Assembly: GCA_964583615.1 (NCBI GenBank)
Contig: CAZOWM010000017.1
Coordinates: 1-64,000, forward strand
DNA length: 64,000 bases
Reading direction: 5' to 3'
From: CAZOWM01 sp964583615
GTDB taxonomy: Bacteria; Spirochaetota; B62-G9; DRHN01
This document shows positions 16,314-26,235 of the stretch, piece after piece. Under the pieces are notes generated by a model. It was given only the letters and a program-made list of their open reading frames with translations. It did not search any database and was not told where the DNA came from. The translations under genes and the position numbers were made by a program. The stretch's first letter is position 1; each line of letters begins with the position of its first letter.

Positions 16314-17324
16314 GTGAGTGTGTTGAAAAGGTATCTGATGGGCCTTCTTTTTATGTGTGTGATACTTTTATACGGTTCGATGCCATGTTACGGTTTTTTT
16401 CAGCACCTGTCGGACTTGAAAAAGCGCATAACAAACAGCTATATTTATCGCATAACAAACAGCTATATTCATTATGAGAATAAAAAAAGCTTCGAATCTA
16501 TTACGTATTGGGTCTCTATCATATTGATGGAGAACATCCCGATGATGCAGTCGCACATCTTAGACAAGCAGTGGTATGAACATCTTGAGGAGGAGGGAGC
16601 ACTGACCGCTGCCTATTTGAGAGAAGGGTCCAAGATTCTCGCAATTGGTCCATCCTTTCTTCCCCGGTTCGATCCGACCTCCAGCGTTTTCATCGATGAA
16701 GAGCACTTTATCCACTTCGTGCATACTGATTCACAAGCACACGGCTTTTCCGAGTTTATATTTTCGCCAGTTTCAATTGAACCGATACGTTCACACCTCA
16801 AACGTCAACCCGATTGGATTGCTCTCTACGACAGAGAGGGAGACACCTACAGTACCGTGTTGATCCGGGAGAATTCGAGCATCGAAAATTCTGTTCTCCG
16901 TGCATTGAGTGAAAATACGCACGCGCTCTCCTCATTATTCGGGAATGTTCATTTTGTGAAACAACTGGAAATAGAAAACGTAAACATCTTCCTCATCGCA
17001 CAGTTTCCCTTTAAGCCCGGACAAAAATTATTTGTTCTTATTGGATTGATTGTAATTATCTTAACCACAATACTATTGCTATATTTATATATAACTTTTG
17101 TATCATCGAGATTTAATACATTGTCGAAATTATTTAACTATTCTTCAAATAAAACGCCTGAAACCAATGTGGTGATGGAGATTGACAATGTTCTCGCACG
17201 CTTCAATAAACCGGCGGCCGGATCCCTGTATACTGACGAAACAGGGAGACCCGCTCGGGTTACTGTTGAGCACAAAACGCATGATAATCTCGAATCAGAC
17301 GGTATTTGTATTAAAAAAAGCTGA
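16314..17324 (+). CDS. unrecognised two-TM membrane protein
   Basis: A 336-residue protein. One hydrophobic segment lies near residues 6-27 and one near 239-263, enclosing a predicted extracytoplasmic domain of about 210 residues, with a short cytoplasmic tail after the second segment. This is the topology of a sensor or receptor without an obvious output domain. I do not recognise a family. A 24-base in-frame tandem duplication (RITNSYIY RITNSYIH) lies just after the first segment. The start is GTG at 16314. The next gene (17348) has similar topology and probably forms an operon with it. Confidence 0.6.
   Translation: MSVLKRYLMGLLFMCVILLYGSMPCYGFFQHLSDLKKRITNSYIYRITNSYIHYENKKSFESITYWVSIILMENIPMMQSHILDKQWYEHLEEEGALTAAYLREGSKILAIGPSFLPRFDPTSSVFIDEEHFIHFVHTDSQAHGFSEFIFSPVSIEPIRSHLKRQPDWIALYDREGDTYSTVLIRENSSIENSVLRALSENTHALSSLFGNVHFVKQLEIENVNIFLIAQFPFKPGQKLFVLIGLIVIILTTILLLYLYITFVSSRFNTLSKLFNYSSNKTPETNVVMEIDNVLARFNKPAAGSLYTDETGRPARVTVEHKTHDNLESDGICIKKS
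16425..16472 (+). repeat. 24-base in-frame tandem duplication
   Basis: Two adjacent 24-base copies (16425-16448 and 16449-16472) differ at one base near the end. They repeat eight residues (RITNSYIY/RITNSYIH) right after the first membrane segment of the 16314 gene. This looks like a recent slippage or recombination event. Confidence 0.85.
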
Positions 17325-17347
17325 CATTTGAAGTCAATGGAGTTGAT

Positions 17348-19642
17348 GTGAAAAAGCTCATCATCAGTCTTTCGATTACGCTGACTGTGTTCTGTGCTCT
17401 TTACTTTCTCATTGAGGAAGATGTGGTGCAGATAGGCCGCACAAGGATTCGAAATCTAATCGGCATCAACATTGAAAACGAATATGCGGATATTACACAA
17501 AATATGGAGCTCGGTTTTCGGCGCTTCGTACGAATCACAAATAAAAAATTGGATTATGTTGTTGGAAAAATGGATAAATCTGACCTGGAGAAACTGAGAA
17601 AGGGAGAAACCGGGATTCAGATCCTCGATGAGTATATTGCTTCGGACCCGCACTGTTCCCGAATTCGAGTGGTGAACGGGAATCTCGAGATCGTCTACAG
17701 CACGTCAGACAAGGATCGGAGGGGAACAAAGCTCTCGGTTGAGCTCTATGCTGCGGTGGTTGAGAGTCCACGTCAGGATGTGAGTAACATCGTCATCGAT
17801 ACATTGCTTGAAAGACTGATTTTCTACAAACCTCTCGACCCTGTTCTTCCTGAAGGGTACTGGGTACTGTTTTATTTTCCACAGAGTGTGCTGGATCCTG
17901 TGTTCAAGGAGATAGAATCCATTCAATACCAAGGTTTTTTAATATCCACGGACAAGCTCATCCTGGTAAACTTTCCCGAAATAGATTCCGGCGACGAACA
18001 GAACCTCGCAGATCTTGTTACCCTCATTTCTGAAAACGAAAGAGGGGCGGTACGGGTTTCATTAAAGGGGCTGGATAAACTCATCTATTACAGACGTACG
18101 GGGGAGGAACTGAAAGATTGGACACTCGGATTGTCGGTAGATGCGGAAAGACTGAGAGTTTCGAAAATAGGTACACTTATTCTCATGATACAGGCTCTGG
18201 TGATTTCTTCGATTCTTATTTTCGTATTCATCAGTGTCCGTCAGAAGAGGGGACCGGTGTCTGTGAAAACAGAAGAGCCTGAACCGCGGGAAGTTCCTGT
18301 CGGCGCTGAGGAAGAAGCTGAACATGTCGCTTCACTTCTACCCGGGGCCGAGGAGGAGGAGGAAGAGGCTACTCTTGAGCCCGCTGGGCTTGAAAAGGAA
18401 TCCGACCAGGAGGTCCCTGAACTCGACACCGGTGTTCTCACATTGAAGGACGTGGAGGAAGTAACCGAAGTCGAGGAGATAGGTGAGGCAGAGGTCGCGG
18501 ATGAGGTGGAGGAGCCCATAGAGGTGGTGGAAGAAGCCGGGGGCGTTTCTGAAGAGCTCGAAGAGCTTGAGGAGGATGAACGCGCAGAAGAAGAGCTGGC
18601 CGAGTTGGAAGAAGCGGGAGGAACACAAGAGCCTTCTCACCCTGTCAAACAAAAACAGGCCGAAGGGTTCGAAGAGGGTTCCGAACCCGAATACATCGAA
18701 GGGCACTTCGAGGATACCGAGACCTTCGAGGATCTCGAAGCAGTAGATGTGAGTAGCTATGGCTCAGCCGGTGACGCTGAACTGGAAGGTGAAGATGAAA
18801 TTGAAGAAGTTGAGGTTACCGAACCGGAGATCACCGGAGAGATCGAGGTGCTGGAACAGGAGGGGTATGCTCACGAAGCAGCAGGAGAGGGTGAATATAC
18901 TCCCGAAGCAGCAGAAGAGGAGGAATACGCTGTCGCAGAATCGGACCATGAAGCATACACTGCAGAAGACATCGAAGATGATCTTCGAGAGATCGCTCAG
19001 GCGGGTGATGTCGGCTCACTTCCGGAGCTTGAAAAGCTCGTAAGCGCAGGTTTCAACGAGGCGGAGGAAAATTTTTTGGAGGAAAATGAGAAAACCGGAG
19101 AGCATCCTCCGATGATTCCGGATGAGGTGTACAGAGAGAAGGAGGGCGAGCGAAGAGACGACGAGCTGTCACAGCTTATCGACACCATCGAAAAAATAGA
19201 TATCGGCGAAGAAGGCAATTTGAATCTTGAGAGGCTCTTCTCACGGGTGCTTAACTCCCTTGATATTTCTCGCGGGGCCATCCTCGAGAGAAAAGGGGTG
19301 GACTATGTACCTTCTGCGGTGTATGGATTGCACGATCGAACCGTGGATACCCTGAGATTCAACGGGGATGAATTCATATTCAGAAATTTTCTCGAAAAAG
19401 GGAAGATGCTCTTTATCAAAGAGGATGTCTTTGCGAGTGATGTGCTTCGTGCGAAATTCACGATGAGTGATGTGGAGAACATTCAGCAGCTCTTTTTGGC
19501 TCCGCTTATCGTCGCAGGGTCGCTTTTGGCAGTGATTGTTCTCTGTGTGTCAGAAGGGGAGAGGATCGAAGAAAGTTCAGTAATAAAAGGAATTAAATCA
19601 ATAAAAGAGAAGCTGACCGTTAATTGGCTTGACTCTCAATGA
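17348..19642 (+). CDS. membrane sensor-like protein with acidic linker and GAF-like C-terminus
   Basis: A 764-residue protein, start GTG 17348. A membrane segment at about residues 3-22 and another at about 274-298 enclose a periplasmic sensor-like domain. A long Glu-rich, low-complexity region follows (about residues 300-610). The last 140 residues (LERLFSRVLNSLDISRGAIL, then LAPLIVAGSLLAVIVLCVSE) resemble a GAF-type ligand domain. No kinase, cyclase or chemoreceptor signalling domain is seen. It may be a scaffold or sensor acting on partners; this is inference. It lies 23 bases after the other two-TM protein gene. Confidence 0.6.
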   Translation: MKKLIISLSITLTVFCALYFLIEEDVVQIGRTRIRNLIGINIENEYADITQNMELGFRRFVRITNKKLDYVVGKMDKSDLEKLRKGETGIQILDEYIASDPHCSRIRVVNGNLEIVYSTSDKDRRGTKLSVELYAAVVESPRQDVSNIVIDTLLERLIFYKPLDPVLPEGYWVLFYFPQSVLDPVFKEIESIQYQGFLISTDKLILVNFPEIDSGDEQNLADLVTLISENERGAVRVSLKGLDKLIYYRRTGEELKDWTLGLSVDAERLRVSKIGTLILMIQALVISSILIFVFISVRQKRGPVSVKTEEPEPREVPVGAEEEAEHVASLLPGAEEEEEEATLEPAGLEKESDQEVPELDTGVLTLKDVEEVTEVEEIGEAEVADEVEEPIEVVEEAGGVSEELEELEEDERAEEELAELEEAGGTQEPSHPVKQKQAEGFEEGSEPEYIEGHFEDTETFEDLEAVDVSSYGSAGDAELEGEDEIEEVEVTEPEITGEIEVLEQEGYAHEAAGEGEYTPEAAEEEEYAVAESDHEAYTAEDIEDDLREIAQAGDVGSLPELEKLVSAGFNEAEENFLEENEKTGEHPPMIPDEVYREKEGERRDDELSQLIDTIEKIDIGEEGNLNLERLFSRVLNSLDISRGAILERKGVDYVPSAVYGLHDRTVDTLRFNGDEFIFRNFLEKGKMLFIKEDVFASDVLRAKFTMSDVENIQQLFLAPLIVAGSLLAVIVLCVSEGERIEESSVIKGIKSIKEKLTVNWLDSQ

Positions 19643-19694
19643 GTAAGGTGTTAATCTATTTTTACATTAACTGTATGGGAAAGGGGTAAAACAG

Positions 19695-21233
19695 GTGGTG
19701 TATATGATTCTTCAATATGCACTGCCATCCCTCGTCATTGGTCTCGTTATTGGATATTTTCTGCGCCGTTACATCGCTCACTTAAAGGTCACATCCGCAA
19801 AAGAAACGGCGGAAGACATATTAAAGGAAGCGCAGAAAGAGGCTGAAGCAAGAAAAAGAGAAGCAATTCTCGAAACGAAAGATCAACTTTTTAAGGAAAA
19901 AAGTAATTTTGAAAGGGAGACAAGAGAACGGAGAGGTGAGCTCCAGCGCTTGGAAAAACGCCTTCTCCAGAAAGAAGAAAACCTTGATAAAAGAGTTGAT
20001 GTCCTAGACAAGAAAGAAAAGCTGATATCCAACCGTGAGAGGGTGGTAGATGCAAAAGAAGCAGAGCTGAAACGCTCACAGGAGGAAATCCGTAAGGAAC
20101 TTGAAAAAATTTCCTGTCTTACGGCTGAGGAAGCAAAGGACATGCTCATACGGAGCATGGAAGATGAAGCCCGCCGTGACGCTCAGGGTACTATAAACCT
20201 GATAGAAAATGAAGCACGTATAACCTCAGAAAAGAAGGCAAGAGAAATTCTTGCCTACTCAATGCAGAAGCTCGCATCCGATATTACATCTGAGATCACA
20301 GTTACTTCCGTCTCACTTCCCACAGACGACATGAAGGGGAGAATCATAGGAAGAGAGGGGCGTAACATACGGGCGCTGGAGACGCTCACGGGTGTTGATA
20401 TCATCATCGACGATACACCCGAAGCAGTCGTCATTTCGAGCTTTGATCCGGTACGCAGAGAAATTGCCCGTGTTTCAATGGAGCGCCTGATCACTGACGG
20501 CAGAATTCATCCCGCACGAATCGAAGAGGTCACTTCAAAAGTCACAAAGGAAATCAATCAGATGATTCTTGAAGAGGGAGAAAAGATCGTATTCGATCTG
20601 GCGATCCAGGGCCTTTCTCCGGATCTTATCCCCTATATCGGTCGTCTTCATTTCAGGACTTCGTATGGGCAGAACATTCTTGCGCACAGCAAGGAAGTTG
20701 CAAAAATTGCCAGTATGATAGCCGCGGAAATCGGGGCTGACACGGAACTGGCAAAACGAGGTGGTCTGCTGCACGACATCGGAAAGGCGGTTATTACCGA
20801 GGGCGACGGAGGCCATGCGGTGGTCGGAGCAGAGTTCGTAAGGAAGTATGGCGAAATTCCCACCATCGTCAATATCGTGGAATCCCATCATAACGACAGG
20901 GAGCCGAAGTCGATCGAGGCGGTTATCGTACAGGCTGCGGATGCGATTTCAGCGTCACGGCCCGGTGCGCGCAGAGAATCGATGGACACGTACATCAAGC
21001 GGCTGGAGTCGCTTGAAAAGATTGCAGATAGCTTTGAGGGGGTGGAAAAGTCTTTTGCAATCCAGGCGGGAAGAGAAATTCGTGTTATCGTAAGCAACGA
21101 CCGTATAAACGATGAAAAGGCAAAGGAAGTTGCACGGGAGATTGCACGGAAAGTCGAGAAAGAGCTCAAGTACCCGGGCCGAATAAAAGTCACGTTGATT
21201 CGGGAGACGCGCATCGTTGAGTATGCACGCTAA
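19695..21233 (+). CDS. rny: ribonuclease Y
   Basis: A membrane-anchored endoribonuclease that starts mRNA decay, 512 residues. An N-terminal membrane helix is followed by a long charged coiled coil (residues about 30-170), a KH domain (MKGRIIGREGRNIRALETLT) and an HD domain with GGLLHDIGKAV. A typical Rny C-terminus ends in VTLIRETRIVEYAR. The start is GTG 19695; ATG 19704 with CAGGTGG upstream is also possible. The ymdB homologue follows, the classic pairing. Confidence 0.96.
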   Translation: MVYMILQYALPSLVIGLVIGYFLRRYIAHLKVTSAKETAEDILKEAQKEAEARKREAILETKDQLFKEKSNFERETRERRGELQRLEKRLLQKEENLDKRVDVLDKKEKLISNRERVVDAKEAELKRSQEEIRKELEKISCLTAEEAKDMLIRSMEDEARRDAQGTINLIENEARITSEKKAREILAYSMQKLASDITSEITVTSVSLPTDDMKGRIIGREGRNIRALETLTGVDIIIDDTPEAVVISSFDPVRREIARVSMERLITDGRIHPARIEEVTSKVTKEINQMILEEGEKIVFDLAIQGLSPDLIPYIGRLHFRTSYGQNILAHSKEVAKIASMIAAEIGADTELAKRGGLLHDIGKAVITEGDGGHAVVGAEFVRKYGEIPTIVNIVESHHNDREPKSIEAVIVQAADAISASRPGARRESMDTYIKRLESLEKIADSFEGVEKSFAIQAGREIRVIVSNDRINDEKAKEVAREIARKVEKELKYPGRIKVTLIRETRIVEYAR

Positions 21234-21293
21234 ACACTTATTCTCGGTTTTTAGTGAGCTCCATATGTACATCATCTTCCGGCAGGTCAGTTA

Positions 21294-22091
21294 TTGGAAA
21301 AAAGTCATACAGATATCCTCTTGATTGGGGACATAATCGGCGAGCCGGGAAGAAAGGCCATTTTTCTCTCACTGGTGAATCTCATTTCCAAAATGGGGAT
21401 CGACTTCGTTATTGCAAACGGGGAGAATGCTGCTGGGGGATTCGGGCTCACAGCGAACATTGCGGCGAAACTTTACTCCTATGGAGTGGACTGCATAACC
21501 ACAGGCAACCACATCTGGCGTAATAAAGAGATCTTCAAGATAATCTCTCAGGATCCAAAACTCGTACGGCCAGCCAACTATCCGAAAGGGACACCTGGAA
21601 AAGGCTGGACCGTGATAGAAAAAAACGGTATAAAAATAGGTGTATTAAACCTTCTCGGACGAGTGTTTATGGACCCCCTTGAGTGCCCCTTTAAAACAGC
21701 GCTTAAAGAAATCGCAAGTATACGGAAGCTTACAAAGATAATCTTGGTTGATTTCCATGGAGAAGCGACGAGCGAGAAAAAAGCAATGGGGTGGCATCTC
21801 AACGGTATGGTGAGCGCGGTAGTCGGTACACACACTCACGTTCAGACCGCTGATGAAAGCATTCTTTCTGGTGGTACTGCATATATAACTGATATTGGTA
21901 TGACGGGTCCTTTTGATTCGGTAATTGGCATGAGAAAAGAAAATGCATTAAGAAAGTTCACCACAATGCTTCCGACGAAATTCATTGTTGCTGAAGACGA
22001 CATTCGAATAAATGGGGTTTTAATCCGTGTTGAAATCAAAACAGGAAAAGCAGTACACATCGAACGAATACAAGAGCACGTAATCGGTTGA
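21294..22091 (+). CDS. ymdB: YmdB-family metallophosphoesterase
   Basis: A 265-residue calcineurin-like phosphodiesterase, a family shown elsewhere to act on 2',3'-cyclic AMP. Metal-binding motifs are visible in order: LLIGDIIGEPGR, NGENAAGGFGL, TGNHIW, DFHGEATSEK and VGTHTHVQTADE. The start is TTG 21294 at the beginning of the conserved domain. It follows rny, suggesting a shared role in RNA metabolism. Confidence 0.92.
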   Translation: MEKSHTDILLIGDIIGEPGRKAIFLSLVNLISKMGIDFVIANGENAAGGFGLTANIAAKLYSYGVDCITTGNHIWRNKEIFKIISQDPKLVRPANYPKGTPGKGWTVIEKNGIKIGVLNLLGRVFMDPLECPFKTALKEIASIRKLTKIILVDFHGEATSEKKAMGWHLNGMVSAVVGTHTHVQTADESILSGGTAYITDIGMTGPFDSVIGMRKENALRKFTTMLPTKFIVAEDDIRINGVLIRVEIKTGKAVHIERIQEHVIG

Positions 22092-22138
22092 TGCCTTCCC
22101 GTGTAAACATACAGCTTTGTAGCCAGTAAAAAGCCGTT

Positions 22139-22978
22139 ATGAAGGAAAGACTTGACAAACTCATCACAGACAAGAACATTATTGAGTCGAGAGAAAAGGC
22201 GAGGGCCCTCATAATCGGTGGTCACATCTTCGTTGAGGACGAGCGGATCACGAAACCCGGGGCACGCGTTGAAACAACCGCAGACATACAGGTGCGGGTC
22301 CCAAACAGGGGGTACGTCAGCAGAGGAGGTGTAAAACTCGAAGGAGCGCTCAAAGACTTCTCTCTTGACGTGAACGGGGCGTACTGTCTTGACATCGGTG
22401 CGTCGACAGGAGGTTTTACCGATTGTCTCCTGAAAAAGGGAGCATGCCATGTAATAGCCTTGGATGTGGGGAAAAACCAGCTTGATTACCGCCTTCGTGC
22501 TGACAGCCATGTGACGGTCGTTGAAAAGTTTAACGCACGATTCATTGATACCTTTGATTTCGAAAGAGTCCCGGACATTGTGAGTATTGACGTCTCATTT
22601 ATTTCAATAGAATGTATTGTACGTCCTCTGCGGAATGTAATCGGGGAATGTACGCATGTTGTAGCTCTTATAAAACCGCAGTTCGAGCTTATAACCCCAC
22701 CAAAAGGCTTTAAAGGGGTGGTAAGGGAGAAAATCGTGCACTGTGCAGTCCTGCGAAGGCTTACACACTCTTTTTACGACGCAGGCTATGAGGTTGGAGG
22801 GTATGCTTTTTCACGAATTCGGGGACCAAAAGGAAATATAGAGTATTTTGTTCTTCTGAAAACAATGAGGCCGGAAGCGGCTCGTACAAAGGAAAATCGG
22901 CTGAGAATAGTTGAGGATGTCGTGAGAAGATCACACGAGTATTTTATGAATCGAGTACAAAAGGGGATTGCAGGATGA
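22139..22978 (+). CDS. tlyA: TlyA-family rRNA 2'-O-methyltransferase
   Basis: A 279-residue protein with an N-terminal S4 RNA-binding domain (residues 1-60; MKERLDKLITDKNIIESREK, then RYV-type SRGGVKLEGAL). An FtsJ-like SAM-dependent methyltransferase domain follows, with LDIGASTGGFTDCLLKKGA. TlyA proteins methylate ribosomal cytidines and were once called haemolysins. The ATG at 22139 has a weak ribosome-binding site. Its stop overlaps the start of pyrG by four bases. Confidence 0.93.
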   Translation: MKERLDKLITDKNIIESREKARALIIGGHIFVEDERITKPGARVETTADIQVRVPNRGYVSRGGVKLEGALKDFSLDVNGAYCLDIGASTGGFTDCLLKKGACHVIALDVGKNQLDYRLRADSHVTVVEKFNARFIDTFDFERVPDIVSIDVSFISIECIVRPLRNVIGECTHVVALIKPQFELITPPKGFKGVVREKIVHCAVLRRLTHSFYDAGYEVGGYAFSRIRGPKGNIEYFVLLKTMRPEAARTKENRLRIVEDVVRRSHEYFMNRVQKGIAG

Positions 22979-24591
22979 CAAAATTCGTCTTCATCACAGG
23001 TGGTGTGTGTTCTTCTCTGGGAAAAGGAATCGCAGCATCTTCGCTGGGCTGCCTGCTTGAAAGCAGGTCTTATTCGGTGGGCAATATCAAGATGGACCCC
23101 TACATCAACATCGATCCCGGAACCATGAGCCCGTATCAGCACGGTGAGGTGTTTGTGACCAGGGATGGTACTGAAACAGATCTCGATCTTGGGAACTACG
23201 AGCGGTTTACCTCACAGAATCTCACGAGGTTGAACAGTGTCACCACGGGACAGATTTACAGCACGGTGATAGAAAAAGAGAGAAAGGGCGATTATCTCGG
23301 CAGAACGGTACAGGTGATTCCCCACATTACAAACGAAATAAAGCGAAGAATCAAGATCATTGCAGAAGACGGAAAGCCGGATTTTGTCATTGTGGAAATC
23401 GGTGGTACCGTTGGAGATATCGAAGGTATCCCATTTCTCGAGGCAATCCGGCAGTTTCGACATGACGTGGGCAAGGAAAACAGTATTTACATACACGTTA
23501 CGCTCATTCCGGCGGTGGGTGTTGCACAGGAACCCAAAACAAAACCCACACAGCATTCTGTGAGCAAACTTCGGGAGATCGGTATTACACCGGACATAAT
23601 TATTTGCAGGATAAGCGACGACCTGACGGATGAAATGCGAAGCAAAATATCAATGTTCTGCGATGTTGAGGAGAATGCGGTTATTGCAGCAAAAGACATT
23701 CAATCAACGATTTACGAGGTTCCTCTCGGCTTGAAGGAAGAAAAGCTCGACAAAATCGTGCTGGAAAAGCTCCACATGGAATCCCGGTCACAGAACCTTG
23801 ACCAATGGGTAGATATCGTTGAGCGAATGAGATCTGTAAAAGAGAGTGTAAATATTGCACTTGCCGGTAAGTACACAGAACTCAGGGATGCGTATAAAAG
23901 TATTTATGAGGCGCTCGTGCACGGGGGTATTGAAAATGACGTTCGCATTGAGTTTGTGGAGGTGAAAGTGGAGGACGTTTTACACGGGAGTATCGAGCAT
24001 ATCTACAGAGATGTGCACGGAATTCTTATTCCGGGAGGATTCGGCGAGCGCGGGATCGAGGGGAAGATCCTTTCCTGTGAGTATGCACGGACCCACTCTA
24101 TTCCCCTTTTCGGGATCTGTCTCGGGATGCAGTGCATGGTCATTGAATACGCACGAAATGTGCTCGGGTTTGCAAACGCCAACAGCACAGAATTCGATAT
24201 TGACTCCGATTATCCGGTAATAAGCCTGATGGAAGAACAGAATGGGGTGATAAATCTTGGGGGTACGATGCGGCTCGGCGAACAGCCTGCGGTATTGAAA
24301 CACGGCACGAGGATACATCGTGCGTTTGGCGAAGAGCTCATTTACGAGCGGCACAGGCATAGATACGAGTTCACGAATAAGTACAGGGAGATAATGGAGA
24401 AGAAGGGTCTTGTCATTTCCGCGACGTCACCTGACGGAAGCCTCGTTGAAGCTGTTGAGTACAAAGATCATCCTTGGGGGCTCGGTGTTCAGTTTCATCC
24501 GGAGTTCACCTCGAAGCCGGTAAAAGCAAATCCGCTTTTCAGAGGCTTTATCAGAGAAAGTGTAATGTACAAAAAAAAGATGAGCGCATGA
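22975..24591 (+). CDS. pyrG: CTP synthase
   Basis: Converts UTP to CTP with ATP and glutamine. 538 residues, normal length. The amidoligase domain begins FITGGVCSSLGKGIAASSLG and contains KMDPYINIDPGTMSP. The class I glutaminase domain contains GICLGMQCMV (nucleophile Cys) and QFHPEF with the His-Glu pair. ATG 22975 overlaps tlyA. Confidence 0.98.
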   Translation: MTKFVFITGGVCSSLGKGIAASSLGCLLESRSYSVGNIKMDPYINIDPGTMSPYQHGEVFVTRDGTETDLDLGNYERFTSQNLTRLNSVTTGQIYSTVIEKERKGDYLGRTVQVIPHITNEIKRRIKIIAEDGKPDFVIVEIGGTVGDIEGIPFLEAIRQFRHDVGKENSIYIHVTLIPAVGVAQEPKTKPTQHSVSKLREIGITPDIIICRISDDLTDEMRSKISMFCDVEENAVIAAKDIQSTIYEVPLGLKEEKLDKIVLEKLHMESRSQNLDQWVDIVERMRSVKESVNIALAGKYTELRDAYKSIYEALVHGGIENDVRIEFVEVKVEDVLHGSIEHIYRDVHGILIPGGFGERGIEGKILSCEYARTHSIPLFGICLGMQCMVIEYARNVLGFANANSTEFDIDSDYPVISLMEEQNGVINLGGTMRLGEQPAVLKHGTRIHRAFGEELIYERHRHRYEFTNKYREIMEKKGLVISATSPDGSLVEAVEYKDHPWGLGVQFHPEFTSKPVKANPLFRGFIRESVMYKKKMSA

Positions 24592-25193
24592 AGCACAGGT
24601 ATCGGATGGGGAGAGTCAAAAGGCAGGTACGCAACAGAACAGGAATTGGATGTGCGGTCTGTGCATTCTCTATTCTGATTTTGCTCACAGGATGTGAGAA
24701 AACATCGCGCCCGGGTGATTCCCGCGCAAAAGATGAACAGCAGGAGACACTGCCCGCGTATGTACTGAAGGACGTGACTTACTATTATTATCGGGACGGG
24801 TATTTGCAGGTGAAAATTGCCTTTGAGACCGGAGAGTACTATGCGGAGGCAGATGAGTTACGTATTGATAATTGTGCGTTTCTCTATTATGATATAAATG
24901 AAAATATTCTCTCGCGGGGACGCTCGAAGAGAGCAACGATACACGCTGATCGTTCTTTGATCATTGCCGAGGATGAGGTGGTGATTATATCTGAATTGAA
25001 CGGAGGCGTTTTAAAGACCGACCATCTCGAGTGGCACGGCAACAAAGAACAGTTTTTAACCGAAAGTTACGTAAACCTGACCCGCAAGAACATCGATTCG
25101 ATCACAGGGACAGGAATGGTGGCGGATATCGCGCTTCGTAAGGTTACCATTAAAAAGAACGTGAGAGGAATACTGGGCGGCACGGGTGGGTAA
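24588..25193 (+). CDS. lptC: LptC-like lipoprotein (LPS export)
   Basis: A 201-residue protein starting at the ATGA overlap with pyrG (24588). It has an N-terminal hydrophobic segment with a lipobox (LLTGC, near Cys38), then a beta-rich domain with LptC/YrbK-like pattern (ADELRIDNCAFLYYD, HADRSLIIAEDEVVIISE, GGVLKTDHLEWHGNKEQFLT, ITGTGMVAD). It would bridge the LPS transporter to the periplasmic LptA. Position before the OstA-like gene, lptB and rpoN matches the proteobacterial order. The substrate may not be classical LPS, since many spirochaetes lack it. Confidence 0.8.
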   Translation: MKHRYRMGRVKRQVRNRTGIGCAVCAFSILILLTGCEKTSRPGDSRAKDEQQETLPAYVLKDVTYYYYRDGYLQVKIAFETGEYYAEADELRIDNCAFLYYDINENILSRGRSKRATIHADRSLIIAEDEVVIISELNGGVLKTDHLEWHGNKEQFLTESYVNLTRKNIDSITGTGMVADIALRKVTIKKNVRGILGGTGG

Positions 25194-25228
25194 TAAGCCC
25201 GCGCGATTTTTCATATCGTGTACACAGT

Positions 25229-26221
25229 GTGATATGGAATGGAGAAAACAATCTGCAGGTGTGTCTATTGATCCATTCGGGTTATAGAATACGCTGCTCC
25301 TCATCTAAATTTTTCAAATCCATATTGAAGATTCTTCCTGGTGCATTATTATTATTGTATACAGGTTTTCATGTGAGCGCAGAGGACGTCACCTCAGAGG
25401 CGAAGATCATGTACGGGGGGGATTCATACACCGTAGACTACGACAGGGAGATCATTTACGCGAGGGGGAATGCATATTTCACGAAGCAGAATCAAAGGGT
25501 GAATGCAGACAGGATTGAAATATATTATGCTGAAGACAAACAGATGGCGCTCTTTTTCGGAAATGTCGTATTTCTGGACCAACTACAGTCATCAAGGATC
25601 GAAGGAGAAAGAGGGGAGGTATTTTTTCTCAGCGATCTCTACGGTATAGAAGGAAATGCAGTCTATTCGGATGAGCGTGCCCGGATAAAGGCGGAACGGA
25701 TCGAGTCATTAAGAGGAGAACTCACAACATTTCAAGGTAATGTTGACTATACCGACGGTTCGTACAAGATTACTGCGGATTCACTTCAGATTGGCGATGA
25801 ATCCCGGTTTCGTACCGGGGTAGAGGCCATCGATCTGGATACCGGAGACAGCATTTACTGCGATTCTGTTGACTATTTCCACGGTTCTGAGAATATTACT
25901 TTCAATGGAGACGTTGTGTATCTGCAAAAGAAGAGTGAAGAGCGTGAGGATCCGCTCGTCATCAAGGCGGATGCGCTCCGCTTTTTTTCTGCGGAAAACA
26001 CTTATCTCCTTCTGGGGAACGTTCTCGTTCTTGGCAGGGAAATTCAGGTGCGTTCTTCGACTGTGCGATATATCAAGGAGGCTGATCGGCTCGAAGCCAC
26101 AGGTGAAGTCGTGGTTCAGGATCGGAAAAATTCCATATATTGTGATACTCTTGTATACGATGTGAAGACAAGAAAGATGGTATACTCGGATGCGGTAAAA
26201 GGAATACTCTCCACGGAGTAG
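25229..26221 (+). CDS. LptA/OstA-like periplasmic protein
   Basis: A 330-residue protein with a signal-peptide-like segment (FFKSILKILPGALLLLYTG) that ends near ..HVSAED. It then has repeated beta-jellyroll elements of OstA type: YDREIIYARGNAYFTKQNQR, ADRIEIYYAEDKQMALFFG, FQGNVDYTDGSYKITADSLQ, FNGDVVYLQ, GEVVVQDRKNSIYCDTLVYD. It is about twice the length of E. coli LptA, suggesting two consecutive OstA domains. The start is uncertain: GTG 25229 gives a long N-terminus and an internal GTG near 25259 is possible. Neighbours are lptC and lptB. Confidence 0.78.
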   Translation: MIWNGENNLQVCLLIHSGYRIRCSSSKFFKSILKILPGALLLLYTGFHVSAEDVTSEAKIMYGGDSYTVDYDREIIYARGNAYFTKQNQRVNADRIEIYYAEDKQMALFFGNVVFLDQLQSSRIEGERGEVFFLSDLYGIEGNAVYSDERARIKAERIESLRGELTTFQGNVDYTDGSYKITADSLQIGDESRFRTGVEAIDLDTGDSIYCDSVDYFHGSENITFNGDVVYLQKKSEEREDPLVIKADALRFFSAENTYLLLGNVLVLGREIQVRSSTVRYIKEADRLEATGEVVVQDRKNSIYCDTLVYDVKTRKMVYSDAVKGILSTE

Positions 26222-26235
26222 AGCGGAATCATGCA

